Shown: positions 10,634-19,968 of the stretch, one piece after another | How positions within the stretch are numbered: the first letter of the stretch is position 1 | Layout: each line of letters opens with the position of its first letter | Assembly: GCF_030211955.1 (NCBI RefSeq) | Contig: NZ_JASODI010000007.1 | Span: 59,833 to 123,832, forward strand | Length of the DNA: 64,000 nucleotides | Reading direction: 5' to 3' | From: Corynebacterium frankenforstense | GTDB taxonomy: Bacteria; Actinomycetota; Actinomycetes; Mycobacteriales; Mycobacteriaceae | Notes under the pieces: model-generated | The model's database searches: none | What the model saw: the letters and a program-made list of their open reading frames with translations, nothing else | What the model was told of the DNA's origin: nothing | Made by a program: the position numbers and the translations under genes

Positions 10634-11305
10634 CTAGTCGGCGGCCGAGAGGATCGCGCCGCAGACCTTGGCCAGGTGGCCGAGCTGGCTGACCTCGCCG
10701 GCCAGGTAGTCGGGGCCTGCGGTGCGCGCGACCACGACCACGAAGTCGGTGCCCGGCAGGGGAGCTGCCGCCAGCACGGAGTCGAGCAGTGACCAGGTCT
10801 CCGGGATCCAGTCCTCGGTGTCGGGGTTGAGGATGCGCGGCGCGCTGACCGGGATCGACTCGTGTGCCCGCCCGTCGTCGGCGGGCGCCGCCTGCGAGGC
10901 GGCCACCCGGGTCACCGGCGCGCTCGCGCGCAGCACCAGCGCCCAGGTCGAGCTCATCGAGCGCGGCAGCACGCCCACGAGCACCTCGAGGGCGCGCCGC
11001 GGATTGTCGGCGTGCTCGGCGACCTCGGAAAGCATCACGATCTGCCCGCGGCGGTCCACCCGGCCCGCGAACGGACGGATCGAGTCGACCAGCACCCCCT
11101 CGGCGTCCTGCGCGGCGGAGACGATGACGTCGGCCATCACGTCCTTGGGGACCGTCACCACGATGTCGTCCATGACGGTGCCGTCGGGAAGCGTCTCGAC
11201 GACGTCCACCGAGTTGATGTTGGCGCCGGAGCGGCCGAGCGAGCGGGCGAGCTCGCCGAGGCTGCCGGGCTCGTCGGGGAGGAGCACGCGGATCAGGTAG
11301 GACAT
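10634..11305 (-). CDS. ACT-domain protein
   Basis: The 223-residue protein begins with an ACT domain (YLIRVLLPDEPGSLGELA, about residues 3-75), a fold that binds amino acids in regulators. The remaining 140 residues, with an ALVLRAS strand and FVVVVART near the end, may be a second sensor-like domain. It is preceded by GAAAGGTCG. A protein of this type sits between ligA and gatC in other corynebacteria. What it regulates is unknown. Confidence 0.7.
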   Translation of the reverse strand: MSYLIRVLLPDEPGSLGELARSLGRSGANINSVDVVETLPDGTVMDDIVVTVPKDVMADVIVSAAQDAEGVLVDSIRPFAGRVDRRGQIVMLSEVAEHADNPRRALEVLVGVLPRSMSSTWALVLRASAPVTRVAASQAAPADDGRAHESIPVSAPRILNPDTEDWIPETWSLLDSVLAAAPLPGTDFVVVVARTAGPDYLAGEVSQLGHLAKVCGAILSAAD

Positions 11306-11451
11306 GGGGTCGACCTTTCGGTCTGTCCCGGGCGCGGGCGCGCCGGGACGCACAGATAAGAGGAATCGTTCGGCCCCCGATCATAACGGAGCGCCCGGCG
11401 CCCCGGCGGGATTTGTCCACGGCCTGTCCCGGCACCGGCGGCGGGGTGCAT

Positions 11452-11457
11452 TAGGAT
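11452..11457 (+). promoter_or_regulatory. Likely -10 box of gatCA
   Basis: TAGGAT about 60 nt before gatC; this transcript would have a leader with a ribosome site, unlike the leaderless genes around it. Confidence 0.45.
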
Positions 11458-11516
11458 GGCCAGGGTCAGAAAGGGACCGGCGCGGCCGGTCAGTCGAGCG
11501 AAGGATGGGATTGCAC

Positions 11517-11813
11517 GTGCCTGACATTTCCCGCGAGGAGGTCGCCCACCTGGCGAAGCTCTCGCAGCTGGCGCTGAGTGACGAGGAGATCGAGCACTTC
11601 GCCACCCAGATCGACCAGATCGTCGAGACCGTCTCCAAGGTGCGCCAGGTCGACACCGAGGGCGTGGAGCCGATGAGCCACCCCCAGTCGATCACCACCG
11701 CGATGCGCCCCGACGAGGTCAAGCCCTCGTTGACGGCCGAGCAGGCCGTCGACCAGGCGCCCAACGCCGAGGACGAGCAGTTCGTCGTCCCGCAGATCCT
11801 GGGGGAGGAGTAG
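11517..11813 (+). CDS. gatC: Asp/Glu-tRNA amidotransferase subunit C
   Basis: The 98-residue GatC starts at GTG 11517; the ATG at 11505 lies inside the AAGGAT ribosome site. The protein starts [19 protein letters not shown] and ends with the [10 protein letters not shown] tail that wraps GatA in the known GatCAB structures. It stabilises the GatA-GatB complex that converts Glu-tRNA(Gln) to Gln-tRNA(Gln). No glnS is in the window, consistent with use of the indirect route. Four bases separate it from gatA. Confidence 0.93.
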   Translation: MPDISREEVAHLAKLSQLALSDEEIEHFATQIDQIVETVSKVRQVDTEGVEPMSHPQSITTAMRPDEVKPSLTAEQAVDQAPNAEDEQFVVPQILGEE

Positions 11814-11817
11814 TCAG

Positions 11818-13293
11818 ATGAGCGAAGCGACCAACCTGACCGCCATGACCGCCGCCGAGCTGGCGGAGAAGATCCACAACCGCGAGGTCTCCTCGCGTGA
11901 GGTCACCCAGGCCCACCTCGACCGCATCGCCGAGGTCGACGGGGACATCCACGCCTTCCTGCACGTCGGCTCCGAGGCCGCCCTGGCCGCCGCCGACGCG
12001 GTGGACAAGGCCCTGGACGCCGGCCAGAAGCCGGCCTCCCCGCTGGCCGGTGTGCCGCTGGCCCTCAAGGACAACCTGGTGACCACGGACGCGCCGACCA
12101 CGGCCGGCTCGAAGATGCTCGACGGCTACCTGAGCCCCTACGACGCCACCGTGACCGCGCGCCTGCGCGCCGCGGGCATCCCGATCCTGGGCAAGACCAA
12201 CATGGACGAGTTCGCCATGGGCTCGTCGACGGAGAACTCGGCCTACGGCCCGACGAAGAACCCGCAGGACACCACCCGTACCCCGGGCGGCTCCGGCGGC
12301 GGCACCGCGGCGGCCCTGGCCGCCAACGAGGCTCCGATCGGCATCGGCTCGGACACCGGCGGCTCGGTGCGCCAGCCGGCGGCCCTGACCGAGACCGTGG
12401 GCGTCAAGCCCACCTACGGCCAGGTCTCCCGCTACGGCCTGATCGCCTGCGCCTCCTCGCTGGACCAGGTCGGCCCGGCCGCGCGCTCGGTGCTCGACGC
12501 CGCGCTGCTGCACGAGGTCATCGCCGGCCACGACCCGATGGACGCCACCAGCGTCGACCGTGCGGTCCCGGACGTCGTCGCCGCGGCCCACCAGGGCGCG
12601 AACGGCGACCTGAAGGGCGTCAAGGTCGGTGTGGTCGCCCAGCTCAACGGCGGCGAGGGCTTCCAGCCCGGCGTGGTGGAGAGCTACCGCGCCGCGCTCA
12701 AGCAGCTCGAGGGCCAGGGCGCCGAGCTCATCGAGGTCGACTGCCCGCGCTTCGCGGACGCGCTCAACGCCTACTACCTGATCATGCCGTGCGAGGTCTC
12801 CTCGAACCTGGCGCGCTTCGACGGCATGCGCTACGGCCACCGCGGCGGCGACGACGGGCGCCACTCGGCGGCCGAGGTCATGGCCATCTCGCGTGCCGAG
12901 GGCTTCGGCCCCGAGGTCAAGCGCCGCATCATGCTGGGCACCTACGCGCTGTCGGTGGGCTACTACGACGCCTACTACCTGCAGGCCCAGCGCGTGCGCA
13001 CCCTGGTCGCCCGGGACTTCGCCCGCGCCTACGGGCAGGTCGACGTCCTGGCCACCCCGACCACCCCGACCACCGCCTTCAAGCTGGGCGAGAAGGTCGA
13101 GGACCCGCTGGAGATGTACGCCTTCGACCTGTGCACCCTGCCGCTGAACCTCGCCGGCCAGGCGGGCATGTCGCTGCCGGGCGACCGTGCCTCCGACACC
13201 GGCCTGCCGGTCGGCCTGCAGCTGATGACCCCGGCCTTCGCCGACGACCGCCTCTACCGCGTCGGCGCCGCCTTCGAGGCCGGCCGCAAGTAA
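11818..13293 (+). CDS. gatA: Asp/Glu-tRNA amidotransferase subunit A
   Basis: The 491-residue amidase-signature protein releases ammonia from glutamine for tRNA-bound Glu or Asp. The Lys-cisSer-Ser triad is visible: the Lys of LALKDN, the first Ser of [11 protein letters not shown], and the nucleophile in [12 protein letters not shown]. The position after the cis-Ser is Gly instead of the Ser seen in many families. It has a strong GGAGGAG site overlapping the end of gatC. A dispersed motif copy and a hairpin follow its stop codon. Confidence 0.96.
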   Translation: MSEATNLTAMTAAELAEKIHNREVSSREVTQAHLDRIAEVDGDIHAFLHVGSEAALAAADAVDKALDAGQKPASPLAGVPLALKDNLVTTDAPTTAGSKMLDGYLSPYDATVTARLRAAGIPILGKTNMDEFAMGSSTENSAYGPTKNPQDTTRTPGGSGGGTAAALAANEAPIGIGSDTGGSVRQPAALTETVGVKPTYGQVSRYGLIACASSLDQVGPAARSVLDAALLHEVIAGHDPMDATSVDRAVPDVVAAAHQGANGDLKGVKVGVVAQLNGGEGFQPGVVESYRAALKQLEGQGAELIEVDCPRFADALNAYYLIMPCEVSSNLARFDGMRYGHRGGDDGRHSAAEVMAISRAEGFGPEVKRRIMLGTYALSVGYYDAYYLQAQRVRTLVARDFARAYGQVDVLATPTTPTTAFKLGEKVEDPLEMYAFDLCTLPLNLAGQAGMSLPGDRASDTGLPVGLQLMTPAFADDRLYRVGAAFEAGRK

Positions 13294-13296
13294 GAG

Positions 13297-13311
13297 ATTG
13301 CCGACGTCGCG
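13297..13311 (-). repeat. Dispersed 15-bp motif, copy C
   Basis: ATTGCCGACGTCGCG four bases after the gatA stop and directly before a strong hairpin. Confidence 0.7.
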
Positions 13312-13314
13312 CGT

Positions 13315-13340
13315 GACCCCGGGGAGCACACCCCGGGGTC
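13315..13340. terminator. GC hairpin after gatA
   Basis: GACCCCGGGG-agcaca-CCCCGGGGTC, a perfect 10-bp stem with no T-run; possible T-less terminator. Confidence 0.45.
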
Positions 13341-13446
13341 GTCGCGTACCCGGCGTGTGTGCGGCGCGTCCGGCGGCCGGCCGGGCCCCACGGGCGCTTT
13401 CTAATTTGTGAGGGTAGGGTGGCCTTCCAATCGAAAGGAGGCTCCC

Positions 13447-14198
13447 GTGAGCGAGACCCAGTCCCAGGCGAGGGCCCAGGCGCCGCGGCCGGGCGGTGCC
13501 GGCCGGAGAAGGAAGAGCAGGCGCGCGACACCGGCGACGGTGACCGGGCGCGAGCGCCTCTCGCCGGAGATGATCCGGCTGAGCTGCGCACCTACACGCT
13601 GCGCAAGATCGACACCGACAACGGTGCCTTCGACATCGACTTCGTCGTCCACGGCGCGGACGGGGTGGCCGGGCCCTGGGCCGAGCGCGCCGAGATCGGT
13701 GAGGTCATCCCCTTCGCAGGCCCCGGAGGGACCTGGGCGCCGCGCCCCGGCGCGGCGCGTCATGTCTTCGTCGGGGACGAATCCGCACTGCCGGCGGTGG
13801 CGGCGGGCGTCGGAAATCTCTCCGACGAAGACGTGGCGGATGTCTTCCTGGAGGTCTCCGGTGAAGACACCCACGTTGCCCTGCCGGTGAGAGAATCTGT
13901 GCGCGTGCACTGGGTGCACCGCGGCGACGCCACGCCCGGCACCCGCCTGGTCGAGGCCGTGCGCGCCGCCGGCGCCGACGCGGGCGAGGACTGCGAGTGG
14001 TTCGTGCACGGGGTCGCCGAAATGGTGCGTGAAATGCGCAGATTCCTCTTCGTCGACGCCGGCGTGCCGCGCGGGCGGGTGAGCATTTCCGGCTACTGGC
14101 GCCTCGGCATGGTCGAGGACGAGTGGCAGGCCTCCAAGCGCGAGTTCACCGCCGCGGCCGAGGCCGCCGAGGCGGCGGGCGTGCCGGGCAACCGTTAG
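13447..14198 (+). pseudogene. Siderophore-interacting (SIP-type) flavoprotein, broken
   Basis: A GTG behind AAAGGAGG opens a frame whose first 46 or so residues end in the SIP-like TVTGRERLSPEMIRLS. The family then continues in another frame from ELRTYTLRKIDTDNGAFDIDFVVHG to the stop at 14198. The stretch of about 45 residues normally found between these parts (the rest of the flavin barrel) is missing. The later part is intact, with the R-x-Y-T flavin motif, GDESALPA and the C-terminal VSISGYWRLG. A deletion combined with a frameshift best explains this, so the ferric-siderophore reductase is probably dead. Confidence 0.75.
13805..13817 (+). repeat. Possible dispersed-motif copy U
   Basis: GGGCGTCGGAAAT inside the broken SIP gene; weaker at its 5' end than other copies. 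Confidence 0.4.
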
Positions 14199-14201
14199 AC
14201 T
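14196..14201 (+). promoter_or_regulatory. -10 box of pfkA, sharing the upstream TAG stop
   Basis: TAGACT ends 7 nt before the pfkA ATG. Its first three bases are the stop codon of the broken SIP gene. Confidence 0.6.
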
Positions 14202-14208
14202 GTGAGCC

Positions 14209-15240
14209 ATGCGTATTGCCACTCTCACCTCCGGCGGTGACTGCCCCGGACTCAACGCCGTCATCCGCGGAATCGTGCGTACGGCCAACTCCGAGTTCGG
14301 GTCCACGGTCGTCGGCTACGAGGACGGCTGGGTCGGCCTGCTCGAGGACCGGCGCGTCCAGCTCTACGACGACGAGTTCATCGACCGCCTCCTGCTGCGT
14401 GGGGGCACCATCCTGGGCACCGGCCGTCTGCACCCGGACAAGTTCAAGGCCGGCATCGACCAGATCAAGGCGAACCTCGCGGACGCCGGCATCGACGCGC
14501 TGATCCCGATCGGCGGCGAGGGCACGCTCAAGGGCGCGCAGTGGCTCGCCCAGAACGGTATCCCCGTCGTCGGCGTGCCGAAGACGATCGACAACGACGT
14601 CAACGGCACCGACTTCACCTTCGGCTTCGACACCGCCGTGGCCGTGGCCACCGACGCCGTCGACCGCCTGCACACCACGGCCGAGTCGCACAACCGCGTG
14701 ATGATCGTCGAGGTCATGGGCCGTCACGTCGGCTGGATCGCGCTGCACGCCGGCATGGCCGGCGGCGCGCACTACACGATCATCCCCGAGGTGCCCTTCG
14801 ACATCGCGGACGTGTGCAAGGCCATGGAGCGTCGCTTCCAGCTCGGCGAGAAGTACGGCATCATCGTCGTGGCCGAGGGCGCGCTGCCCGCCGAGGGCAC
14901 CATGGAGCTGCGCGAGGGCGAGATCGACCAGTTCGGCCACAAGACCTTCACAGGCATCGGCCAGCAGGTCGCCGACGAGATCCACAAGCGCCTCGGCCAC
15001 GACGTGCGCACCACCGTGCTGGGCCACATCCAGCGCGGCGGCACCCCGACCGCCTTCGACCGCGTGCTGGCGACCCGCTACGGCGTCGGCGCGGTTCGTG
15101 CGGTCGAGGCCGGGCAGTTCGGCAAAACCGTCGCTCTGCACGGCGAGAACATCGAGCTGGTCGACCTCGAGGAGGCCGTCGGCCACCTGAAGAAGGTGCC
15201 CGAGGAGCGCTACCGCACCGCCCAGGCGATGTTCGGCTGA
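14209..15240 (+). CDS. pfkA: 6-phosphofructokinase
   Basis: The 343-residue enzyme phosphorylates fructose 6-phosphate in glycolysis. Motifs are [13 protein letters not shown] at the N-terminus, GGEGTLKGA, and [20 protein letters not shown]. At the two positions that track the phosphate donor it has Gly (GGEG) and Lys (PKTIDND); this Gly/Lys pair is known from ATP-using actinobacterial enzymes, whereas pyrophosphate enzymes pair Asp with Lys. I therefore predict ATP use. The ATG is placed by the TAGACT box 7 nt upstream. Confidence 0.95.
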   Translation: MRIATLTSGGDCPGLNAVIRGIVRTANSEFGSTVVGYEDGWVGLLEDRRVQLYDDEFIDRLLLRGGTILGTGRLHPDKFKAGIDQIKANLADAGIDALIPIGGEGTLKGAQWLAQNGIPVVGVPKTIDNDVNGTDFTFGFDTAVAVATDAVDRLHTTAESHNRVMIVEVMGRHVGWIALHAGMAGGAHYTIIPEVPFDIADVCKAMERRFQLGEKYGIIVVAEGALPAEGTMELREGEIDQFGHKTFTGIGQQVADEIHKRLGHDVRTTVLGHIQRGGTPTAFDRVLATRYGVGAVRAVEAGQFGKTVALHGENIELVDLEEAVGHLKKVPEERYRTAQAMFG

Positions 15241-15253
15241 GTGGCTGAGCTGA

Positions 15254-16711
15254 TTGGCTGATCCGGATCAGCGGCCGGCGGAGCAGGACCCGAAGACGCC
15301 GGAAGAAGGGGCCTCGGGTAGAGGTGACTCAGGGCGTGCCCGCTCGCGCAGGCGTGGCCGCGGCCGCCGGGGGAGACGCGGTCGTGGGCGCGGCCGGGCT
15401 TCGGTGACTCCGGAGAACGGGGGTCGCGGGTGGCCCGGGGCGCGGAAGTCGGATTCGCGCACGTCTGATCCGCAGCGCTCCGGGCGTCGGAAGCCCGAGC
15501 GGGCCCGGGGATCCGGGGATAAGCCCCAGGCCGGCGAGCTGCACGGCGGCTCGCGCGGGCGCGGGGGAGTCAAGAGACGCACCCCCGTGCCGGAGGCCAC
15601 CAGCGGCGTGCCCGAGGAGGCCCTGCCCGTCGCGCTCACCGGAGGGCCCGCCGAGGGCCCGGAGGGCACCGTCTACTCCGTCTCTGCCGGCTTTGCGGTG
15701 GGCCGTAACCGCCGCGGCAAGGTCGAGATGCGCTTTAGCGCCGTCACGCTGATCGACGGCGACGAGTGGTGGTGGTCCACCCGGCGCGTGTGCGACCCCT
15801 CGCCCTACCGCTTCCGGCGCGGGCGCCGGCTCAACGTGCTGCGCATCGACGAGTGGCGCAGTTCGCGCAAGCGCCGCCGCGACGGCGAGCCGATCTGGGC
15901 GAGCCTGACGTCGATCCTGGCCGAGTGGACCCGGGCGTGCGACCAGCTGCGCGCCATGGGGCTGCGCGTCCACCAGATCGTGGGCAACCTGCTCTACGGC
16001 TACACCATCGCCACCCCGGGCGCACTCGAGCGCGGCCGGGCCGCCGCACCGGCCCTCGCGCTGGCGGTTGCCCGCATGCCCGAGCAGGACCGGAGCCTGA
16101 GCGCCCTGAGCGGAGGGCGACGCCCGCGCGGGGCGGCCGGCAAGGTCACCTACGACGAGTGGGGCTACCCCGTGGGCGTGACCGGCCTGGAGGAGCGCTA
16201 CGAGGGCCGCGTGGTCGCCGCCGTGGACGCATCGCTGCTCGACGAGGGCAGCCCGCAGGCCATCTTCGGCGCGGTGGTCAACTCCGAGGGCTGGTGCCGG
16301 GTCAAGCAGTTCCCGCACGCGCGCACCAGCAACCGCGCCGAGAAGGAGGCGCTCAGCTGGGCGCTGACCGTCATGCGGCGCCGCTCCGGCACATCCGCCC
16401 CGCTGCTGCTGGCCGACAGCGCGGACACGGTGGCCACCACCGCCCCGCCCAAGGGCACCCGCGGCAAGGCCGTCGTTCGCTGGGTGCCCGGGCACCTGGG
16501 CCACCCGCTCAACGAGGGCGCCCACCACCTCGCCTTCGGGGCCAACCGGGCGTTCCTGCTCGGCCGCCTCGACGAGTTCCACCGCGAGATCCGCCCCCTG
16601 ATCGCCGCCGAGGCCAAGCGCCAGTGGCGCCGCTACCGTCAGGGCCAGCCGGTCTCGGTGACGCCCTACCGGAAAATCCTGGAGCGCGCGGGCCTGGTCG
16701 AGAAGAACTGA
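15254..16711 (+). CDS. RNase H-fold protein with basic RG-rich N-terminus
   Basis: The 485-residue frame starts at TTG 15254; no ribosome site is visible so the start is uncertain. Residues 25-50 are nearly all Arg and Gly ([18 protein letters not shown]), suited to binding nucleic acid. A middle domain of unknown fold follows. The C-terminal part looks like RNase H: AAVDASLL, NRAEKEAL, LLLADSAD and WVPGHLGHPLNEGAHHLA. The last motif has His where the fourth catalytic Asp (N-E-x-A-D) is expected. It may be a modified nuclease or a nucleic-acid-binding derivative. Confidence 0.6.
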   Translation: MADPDQRPAEQDPKTPEEGASGRGDSGRARSRRRGRGRRGRRGRGRGRASVTPENGGRGWPGARKSDSRTSDPQRSGRRKPERARGSGDKPQAGELHGGSRGRGGVKRRTPVPEATSGVPEEALPVALTGGPAEGPEGTVYSVSAGFAVGRNRRGKVEMRFSAVTLIDGDEWWWSTRRVCDPSPYRFRRGRRLNVLRIDEWRSSRKRRRDGEPIWASLTSILAEWTRACDQLRAMGLRVHQIVGNLLYGYTIATPGALERGRAAAPALALAVARMPEQDRSLSALSGGRRPRGAAGKVTYDEWGYPVGVTGLEERYEGRVVAAVDASLLDEGSPQAIFGAVVNSEGWCRVKQFPHARTSNRAEKEALSWALTVMRRRSGTSAPLLLADSADTVATTAPPKGTRGKAVVRWVPGHLGHPLNEGAHHLAFGANRAFLLGRLDEFHREIRPLIAAEAKRQWRRYRQGQPVSVTPYRKILERAGLVEKN

Positions 16712-16762
16712 GACCCGCGGGCGCCGGACAGCAGCCTGCCCGACCGGGCATCGCCCGCACCG

Positions 16763-16787
16763 CAGCGGGGGTGGCCCACCCCCGCTG
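16763..16787. terminator. GC hairpin after the RNase H-like gene
   Basis: CAGCGGGGGTG-gcc-CACCCCCGCTG, an 11-bp perfect stem without a T-run; T-less terminator candidate. Confidence 0.45.
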
Positions 16788-16895
16788 TACCTTGGGCCGG
16801 CAAAATTGTTTTAGACCAGGGGAAACGGCCGCGTGTTGAACAATGACCGCCCAGGTCACCGGGGTCGAAAATTCCGGAAACGCACAGCGCGGAAT

Positions 16896-16901
16896 TAACA
16901 T
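16896..16901 (+). promoter_or_regulatory. -10 box of the BASS transporter gene
   Basis: TAACAT, 6 nt before the ATG at 16908; implies a leaderless mRNA. Confidence 0.5.
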
Positions 16902-16907
16902 CGGCAC

Positions 16908-17909
16908 ATGGCTACTCGGAACAGACCAAGCGAGGATCGCGCGGCCTACGTCGCCGCGCTCGGCTTTCCCGTCCTCGTCATTATCGGGGGTCTGGTCGGC
17001 TTCGCCTTCCCCGAGGCCGCCCGCACCCTGGCTCCGGCGACGAACTACCTGCTCGGCGTGATCATGTTCGGCATGGGGCTGACCATGCGCGGCGTGGACT
17101 TCATCCTCGTCGCCCGCCGCCCCCTCCCGGTGCTCATCGGCGTGGTGGCGCAGTTCGTCATCATGCCCGCCGTCGCCGTGATCGTCGTCCACCTGCTTGG
17201 TCTGCCCGCTGAGATCGCCGCCGGCGTCATCCTCGTCGGATGCGCCCCCGGCGGCACCTCCTCCAACGTCGTCAGCTACCTCTCCCGCGGCGACGTCGCC
17301 CTCTCGGTGACCATGACCAGTGTGTCTACGCTGCTCGCCCCGGTCTTCACCCCGCTTCTGACCCTGTGGCTGGCCGGTCTGTACATGCCGGTCGACGCCG
17401 GCAAGATGGCCTGGTCCATCGTCCAGGTCGTCCTCGTGCCCGTCGTGCTCGGCCTGGTCGTGCGCAAGCTCGCCGGCGGACTCGTCGAGCGCGTCCTGCC
17501 CGCGATGCCGTGGGTCTCCGTCGCCGCGATCTCGACCATCGTCGCCATCGTGGTGGCCGGTTCGCGCGACGCGATCACCACTGCCGGGCTGACCGTGCTC
17601 CTCGCCGTCGTGCTGCACAACGGCCTGGGCTACCTGCTCGGCTGGGCCACCGGCCGTCTCACCGGCCAGCCCGAGCGCGCCCGGAGAACCATGGCCATCG
17701 AGGTCGGCATGCAGAACTCCGGTCTGGCCGCCGGCCTGGCCGCGCAGTACATGAGCCCGCTCTCCGCACTGCCCGCCGCCGTCTTCTCCGTCTGGCACAA
17801 CCTGTCCGGCGCGCTCGTGGCCGCACTGTGCCGCCGCGTCGACCACGACCACGCCGCGCACACCCCGGCGGAGACCGAGGCGCAGCCCGCGCCCGTCGTC
17901 GCCGACTGA
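16908..17909 (+). CDS. BASS-family Na+-coupled symporter
   Basis: The 333-residue membrane protein has about nine or ten hydrophobic segments and the family hallmarks GVILVGCAPGGTSSNVVSYLSRGD and the later EVGMQNSGLA, which form the crossover sodium sites in bile-acid/sodium symporters. Bacterial members move pantoate, pyruvate-like acids or other anions. The substrate here is not evident. The C-terminus is an Ala- and Glu-rich tail. Confidence 0.85.
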   Translation: MATRNRPSEDRAAYVAALGFPVLVIIGGLVGFAFPEAARTLAPATNYLLGVIMFGMGLTMRGVDFILVARRPLPVLIGVVAQFVIMPAVAVIVVHLLGLPAEIAAGVILVGCAPGGTSSNVVSYLSRGDVALSVTMTSVSTLLAPVFTPLLTLWLAGLYMPVDAGKMAWSIVQVVLVPVVLGLVVRKLAGGLVERVLPAMPWVSVAAISTIVAIVVAGSRDAITTAGLTVLLAVVLHNGLGYLLGWATGRLTGQPERARRTMAIEVGMQNSGLAAGLAAQYMSPLSALPAAVFSVWHNLSGALVAALCRRVDHDHAAHTPAETEAQPAPVVAD

Positions 17910-17917
17910 CCCGTTGA

Positions 17918-17932
17918 ATTTCCGACGCCGCG
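17918..17932 (-). repeat. Dispersed 15-bp motif, copy D
   Basis: ATTTCCGACGCCGCG; its right half forms the 5' arm of the terminator at 17924-17954. Confidence 0.7.
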
Positions 17933-17954
17933 CCTGCCTCGGGCGCGGCGTTTT
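17924..17954 (+). terminator. Terminator after the BASS transporter
   Basis: CGCCGCGCC pairs with GGCGCGGCG across a 7-nt loop, followed by TTTTCC. Confidence 0.75.
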
Positions 17955-18010
17955 CCTTGCGCGCCTGCCCTGCCTGCGGCGGGCGCGGGGTGCGGGGGCG
18001 GGGTACCGCC

Positions 18011-18970
18011 TCAGCCCAGGTTACGCAGGGCCCGGCCGGTGGCCCCGGCCGCGAAGAGCCAGTTGGCGGCGAGCAGCACCAGGGCGATCACGGAGTAGAC
18101 TTCCCAACCGGCCGCGCCGGTGACCAGGGCGAGCTGGTGGCTGCCCATCACGCAGGTGCCCACCGGGAAGGTCAGGCCCCACCAGTTGGGGTGGAAGTCC
18201 ATCCCGTGGCGCAGCCCGCGGGCCACGGTCACGTGCGCGTAAGTCCCCAGGACGACGGCGAGGGTGAGCATCACGGTGCCCCAGACCAGCGCCGGGCCGT
18301 GCCAGGCGTCGTGGACGGCCGAGATGTGCTGGGCGGCGAAGGTGGACTGCCCGCAGACACCCAGGGGTATGAACGCGGTGCACGAGGCGCCCACCGGCGG
18401 AAAGCCCGGCAGCGTGCGCGCGTAGACCACCGCGAACAGCGGTAGGGCCACGCCCGCGGCCACGATGAAGCAGATCACCGCGACCACGCCCATGAAGGCG
18501 GGGAAGACGGTGTGCTCGGCCAGCCCCGCCGCCGCGGCCGCGGAGACCATCGGGGTCACCGGCACCAGGCCGTGGGCGAAGACCGGCGGCTGCATTCTCC
18601 TGAAGTTGATCGCGATGAGCGCCAGGAAGCCGAAGCCGACCGCCGTGCCCCCGACCCAGCAGGCGAAGTCGACCCACCAAGCCCAGCGGTGGTCGATGAT
18701 CAGCCCGGTGGCCTGGCCGAGCGCCATGACGCCCATGCCGAGCATCCCCCAGGAGGACAGCGCGGCCGGGGCGAGGTCCTCGGCCAGCTCGTGCGGGCGG
18801 CGGGCCAGCCGCCAGCCGAACCCGCCGAGGAGCACCACGGCCACGACCCAGGCGAGCACGAGCACCGGCCAGGCGATCACGGGAAGCCCGTGGGCGTAGG
18901 TGGCGGAGGCGAGGATCGAGGTGCCCATGAGCATGCCGAACCATGCGGGGCCTACGGCGGGAAGGTGCAT
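18011..18970 (-). CDS. TDT/SLAC1-family transporter
   Basis: The 319-residue protein has about ten membrane helices and the TehA/SLAC1 pattern, opening GPAWFGMLMGTSILA and ending near FHPNWWGLTFPVGTC and GWEVYSVIALVLLAANW. The family includes tellurite-resistance, dicarboxylate and sulfite exporters. The substrate is unknown. The ATG at 18970 has GATACT 7 nt before it on the minus strand. It is transcribed away from a LysR-type regulator gene 88 bp off, which probably controls it. Confidence 0.75.
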   Translation of the reverse strand: MHLPAVGPAWFGMLMGTSILASATYAHGLPVIAWPVLVLAWVVAVVLLGGFGWRLARRPHELAEDLAPAALSSWGMLGMGVMALGQATGLIIDHRWAWWVDFACWVGGTAVGFGFLALIAINFRRMQPPVFAHGLVPVTPMVSAAAAAGLAEHTVFPAFMGVVAVICFIVAAGVALPLFAVVYARTLPGFPPVGASCTAFIPLGVCGQSTFAAQHISAVHDAWHGPALVWGTVMLTLAVVLGTYAHVTVARGLRHGMDFHPNWWGLTFPVGTCVMGSHQLALVTGAAGWEVYSVIALVLLAANWLFAAGATGRALRNLG

Positions 18971-19045
18971 GCCGACCAGTATCTGCACGTGGCGCAGGAA
19001 TTGGAACGAATGAAATTTTGGGCACCCACAAGCACCCCTTGTGGC

Positions 19046-19051
19046 TAGACT
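19046..19051 (+). promoter_or_regulatory. -10 box of the LysR-type regulator
   Basis: TAGACT, 7 nt before ATG 19059 in the divergent intergenic region. Confidence 0.55.
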
Positions 19052-19058
19052 GCCTGGC

Positions 19059-19946
19059 ATGCTTGACGCCATCCCGGACCTGCGCTCGCTGGCCGTGCTC
19101 GTCGCCGTGGCCGACGAGGGTTCCTTCGGCGCCGCCGCGCGCCGGCTGGACACCAGCCAGCAGGCCGTCTCCGAGCGGGTGCGCCGCGCCGAGGCGGCCT
19201 GCCGGCTCACCCTCTTCCACCGCACGCCCACCGGCGCGTACCCCACCCCGGTGGGCGCGGACATCATCCGCCAGGCCCGCCGGGTGCTCGAGTCCGCCCG
19301 TGAGCTCGCCGAGGTCACCGAGGCCCAGCGCGACCCCGACCACGCCATCGCGCACGTCGCCGCCTCGCAGACCGTGCTCGACCACTACATCCCACGCTGG
19401 CTCGCCGCCGCGGGGTCCGGCCACCCCGGGCTGCGCTTCCGGGTCGACGGCGGTAACTCGCGCGCGGTGGCCGAGGCCGTCGCCCGCGGCGAGACCACGC
19501 TCGGCTTCATCGAGTCGCTCAGCGTGCCGGCCTCGGCCGCCGGCGAGCTGACCGTCGCCGTGGTCACCGTCGACGAGCTCGTGCTCGCCGTGCCCGCCGG
19601 GCACCCCTGGGCCGGGGGAGAGGTGGACCGCGAGACGGTGCGGGCCACCCCGCTGATCGTGCGCGAGACCGGCTCCGGCAGCCGCGAGGTCGCCGAGACC
19701 CGCCTGGGGCCCCTGGTGCCGCCGCGCGCAGAGCTGGCCGAGCAGGCCGCGCTGCCCGCGGCCGTGCGCGCGTTGGGCAGCCCGGGCATCGTGCCGGCCG
19801 CCGCGCTGTCCGGGGCGGCTGACCTGCGGGCCGTGCGCGTCGACGGGGTGGCCATGACCCGTCCGATCCGTGCGGTGTGGCGCCGGGGCGGGCGCCCGCG
19901 CGGCGCGGTGGCGCTGCTTCTCGACGCCGCGCGCACCGTGCGGTGA
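19059..19946 (+). CDS. LysR-type transcriptional regulator
   Basis: The 295-residue protein has an N-terminal winged helix-turn-helix ([20 protein letters not shown] and [11 protein letters not shown]) and a substrate-binding domain. By the usual rule for this family it should regulate the divergent TDT transporter gene in response to a small anion, which is inference. Its -10 box gives a leaderless start. gatB follows 22 bp downstream behind its own -10 box. Confidence 0.85.
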   Translation: MLDAIPDLRSLAVLVAVADEGSFGAAARRLDTSQQAVSERVRRAEAACRLTLFHRTPTGAYPTPVGADIIRQARRVLESARELAEVTEAQRDPDHAIAHVAASQTVLDHYIPRWLAAAGSGHPGLRFRVDGGNSRAVAEAVARGETTLGFIESLSVPASAAGELTVAVVTVDELVLAVPAGHPWAGGEVDRETVRATPLIVRETGSGSREVAETRLGPLVPPRAELAEQAALPAAVRALGSPGIVPAAALSGAADLRAVRVDGVAMTRPIRAVWRRGGRPRGAVALLLDAARTVR

Positions 19947-19954
19947 CCGGGCGC

Positions 19955-19960
19955 TAGACT
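19955..19960 (+). promoter_or_regulatory. -10 box of gatB
   Basis: TAGACT, 8 nt before the gatB ATG. Confidence 0.6.
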
Positions 19961-19968
19961 GTGTGACC

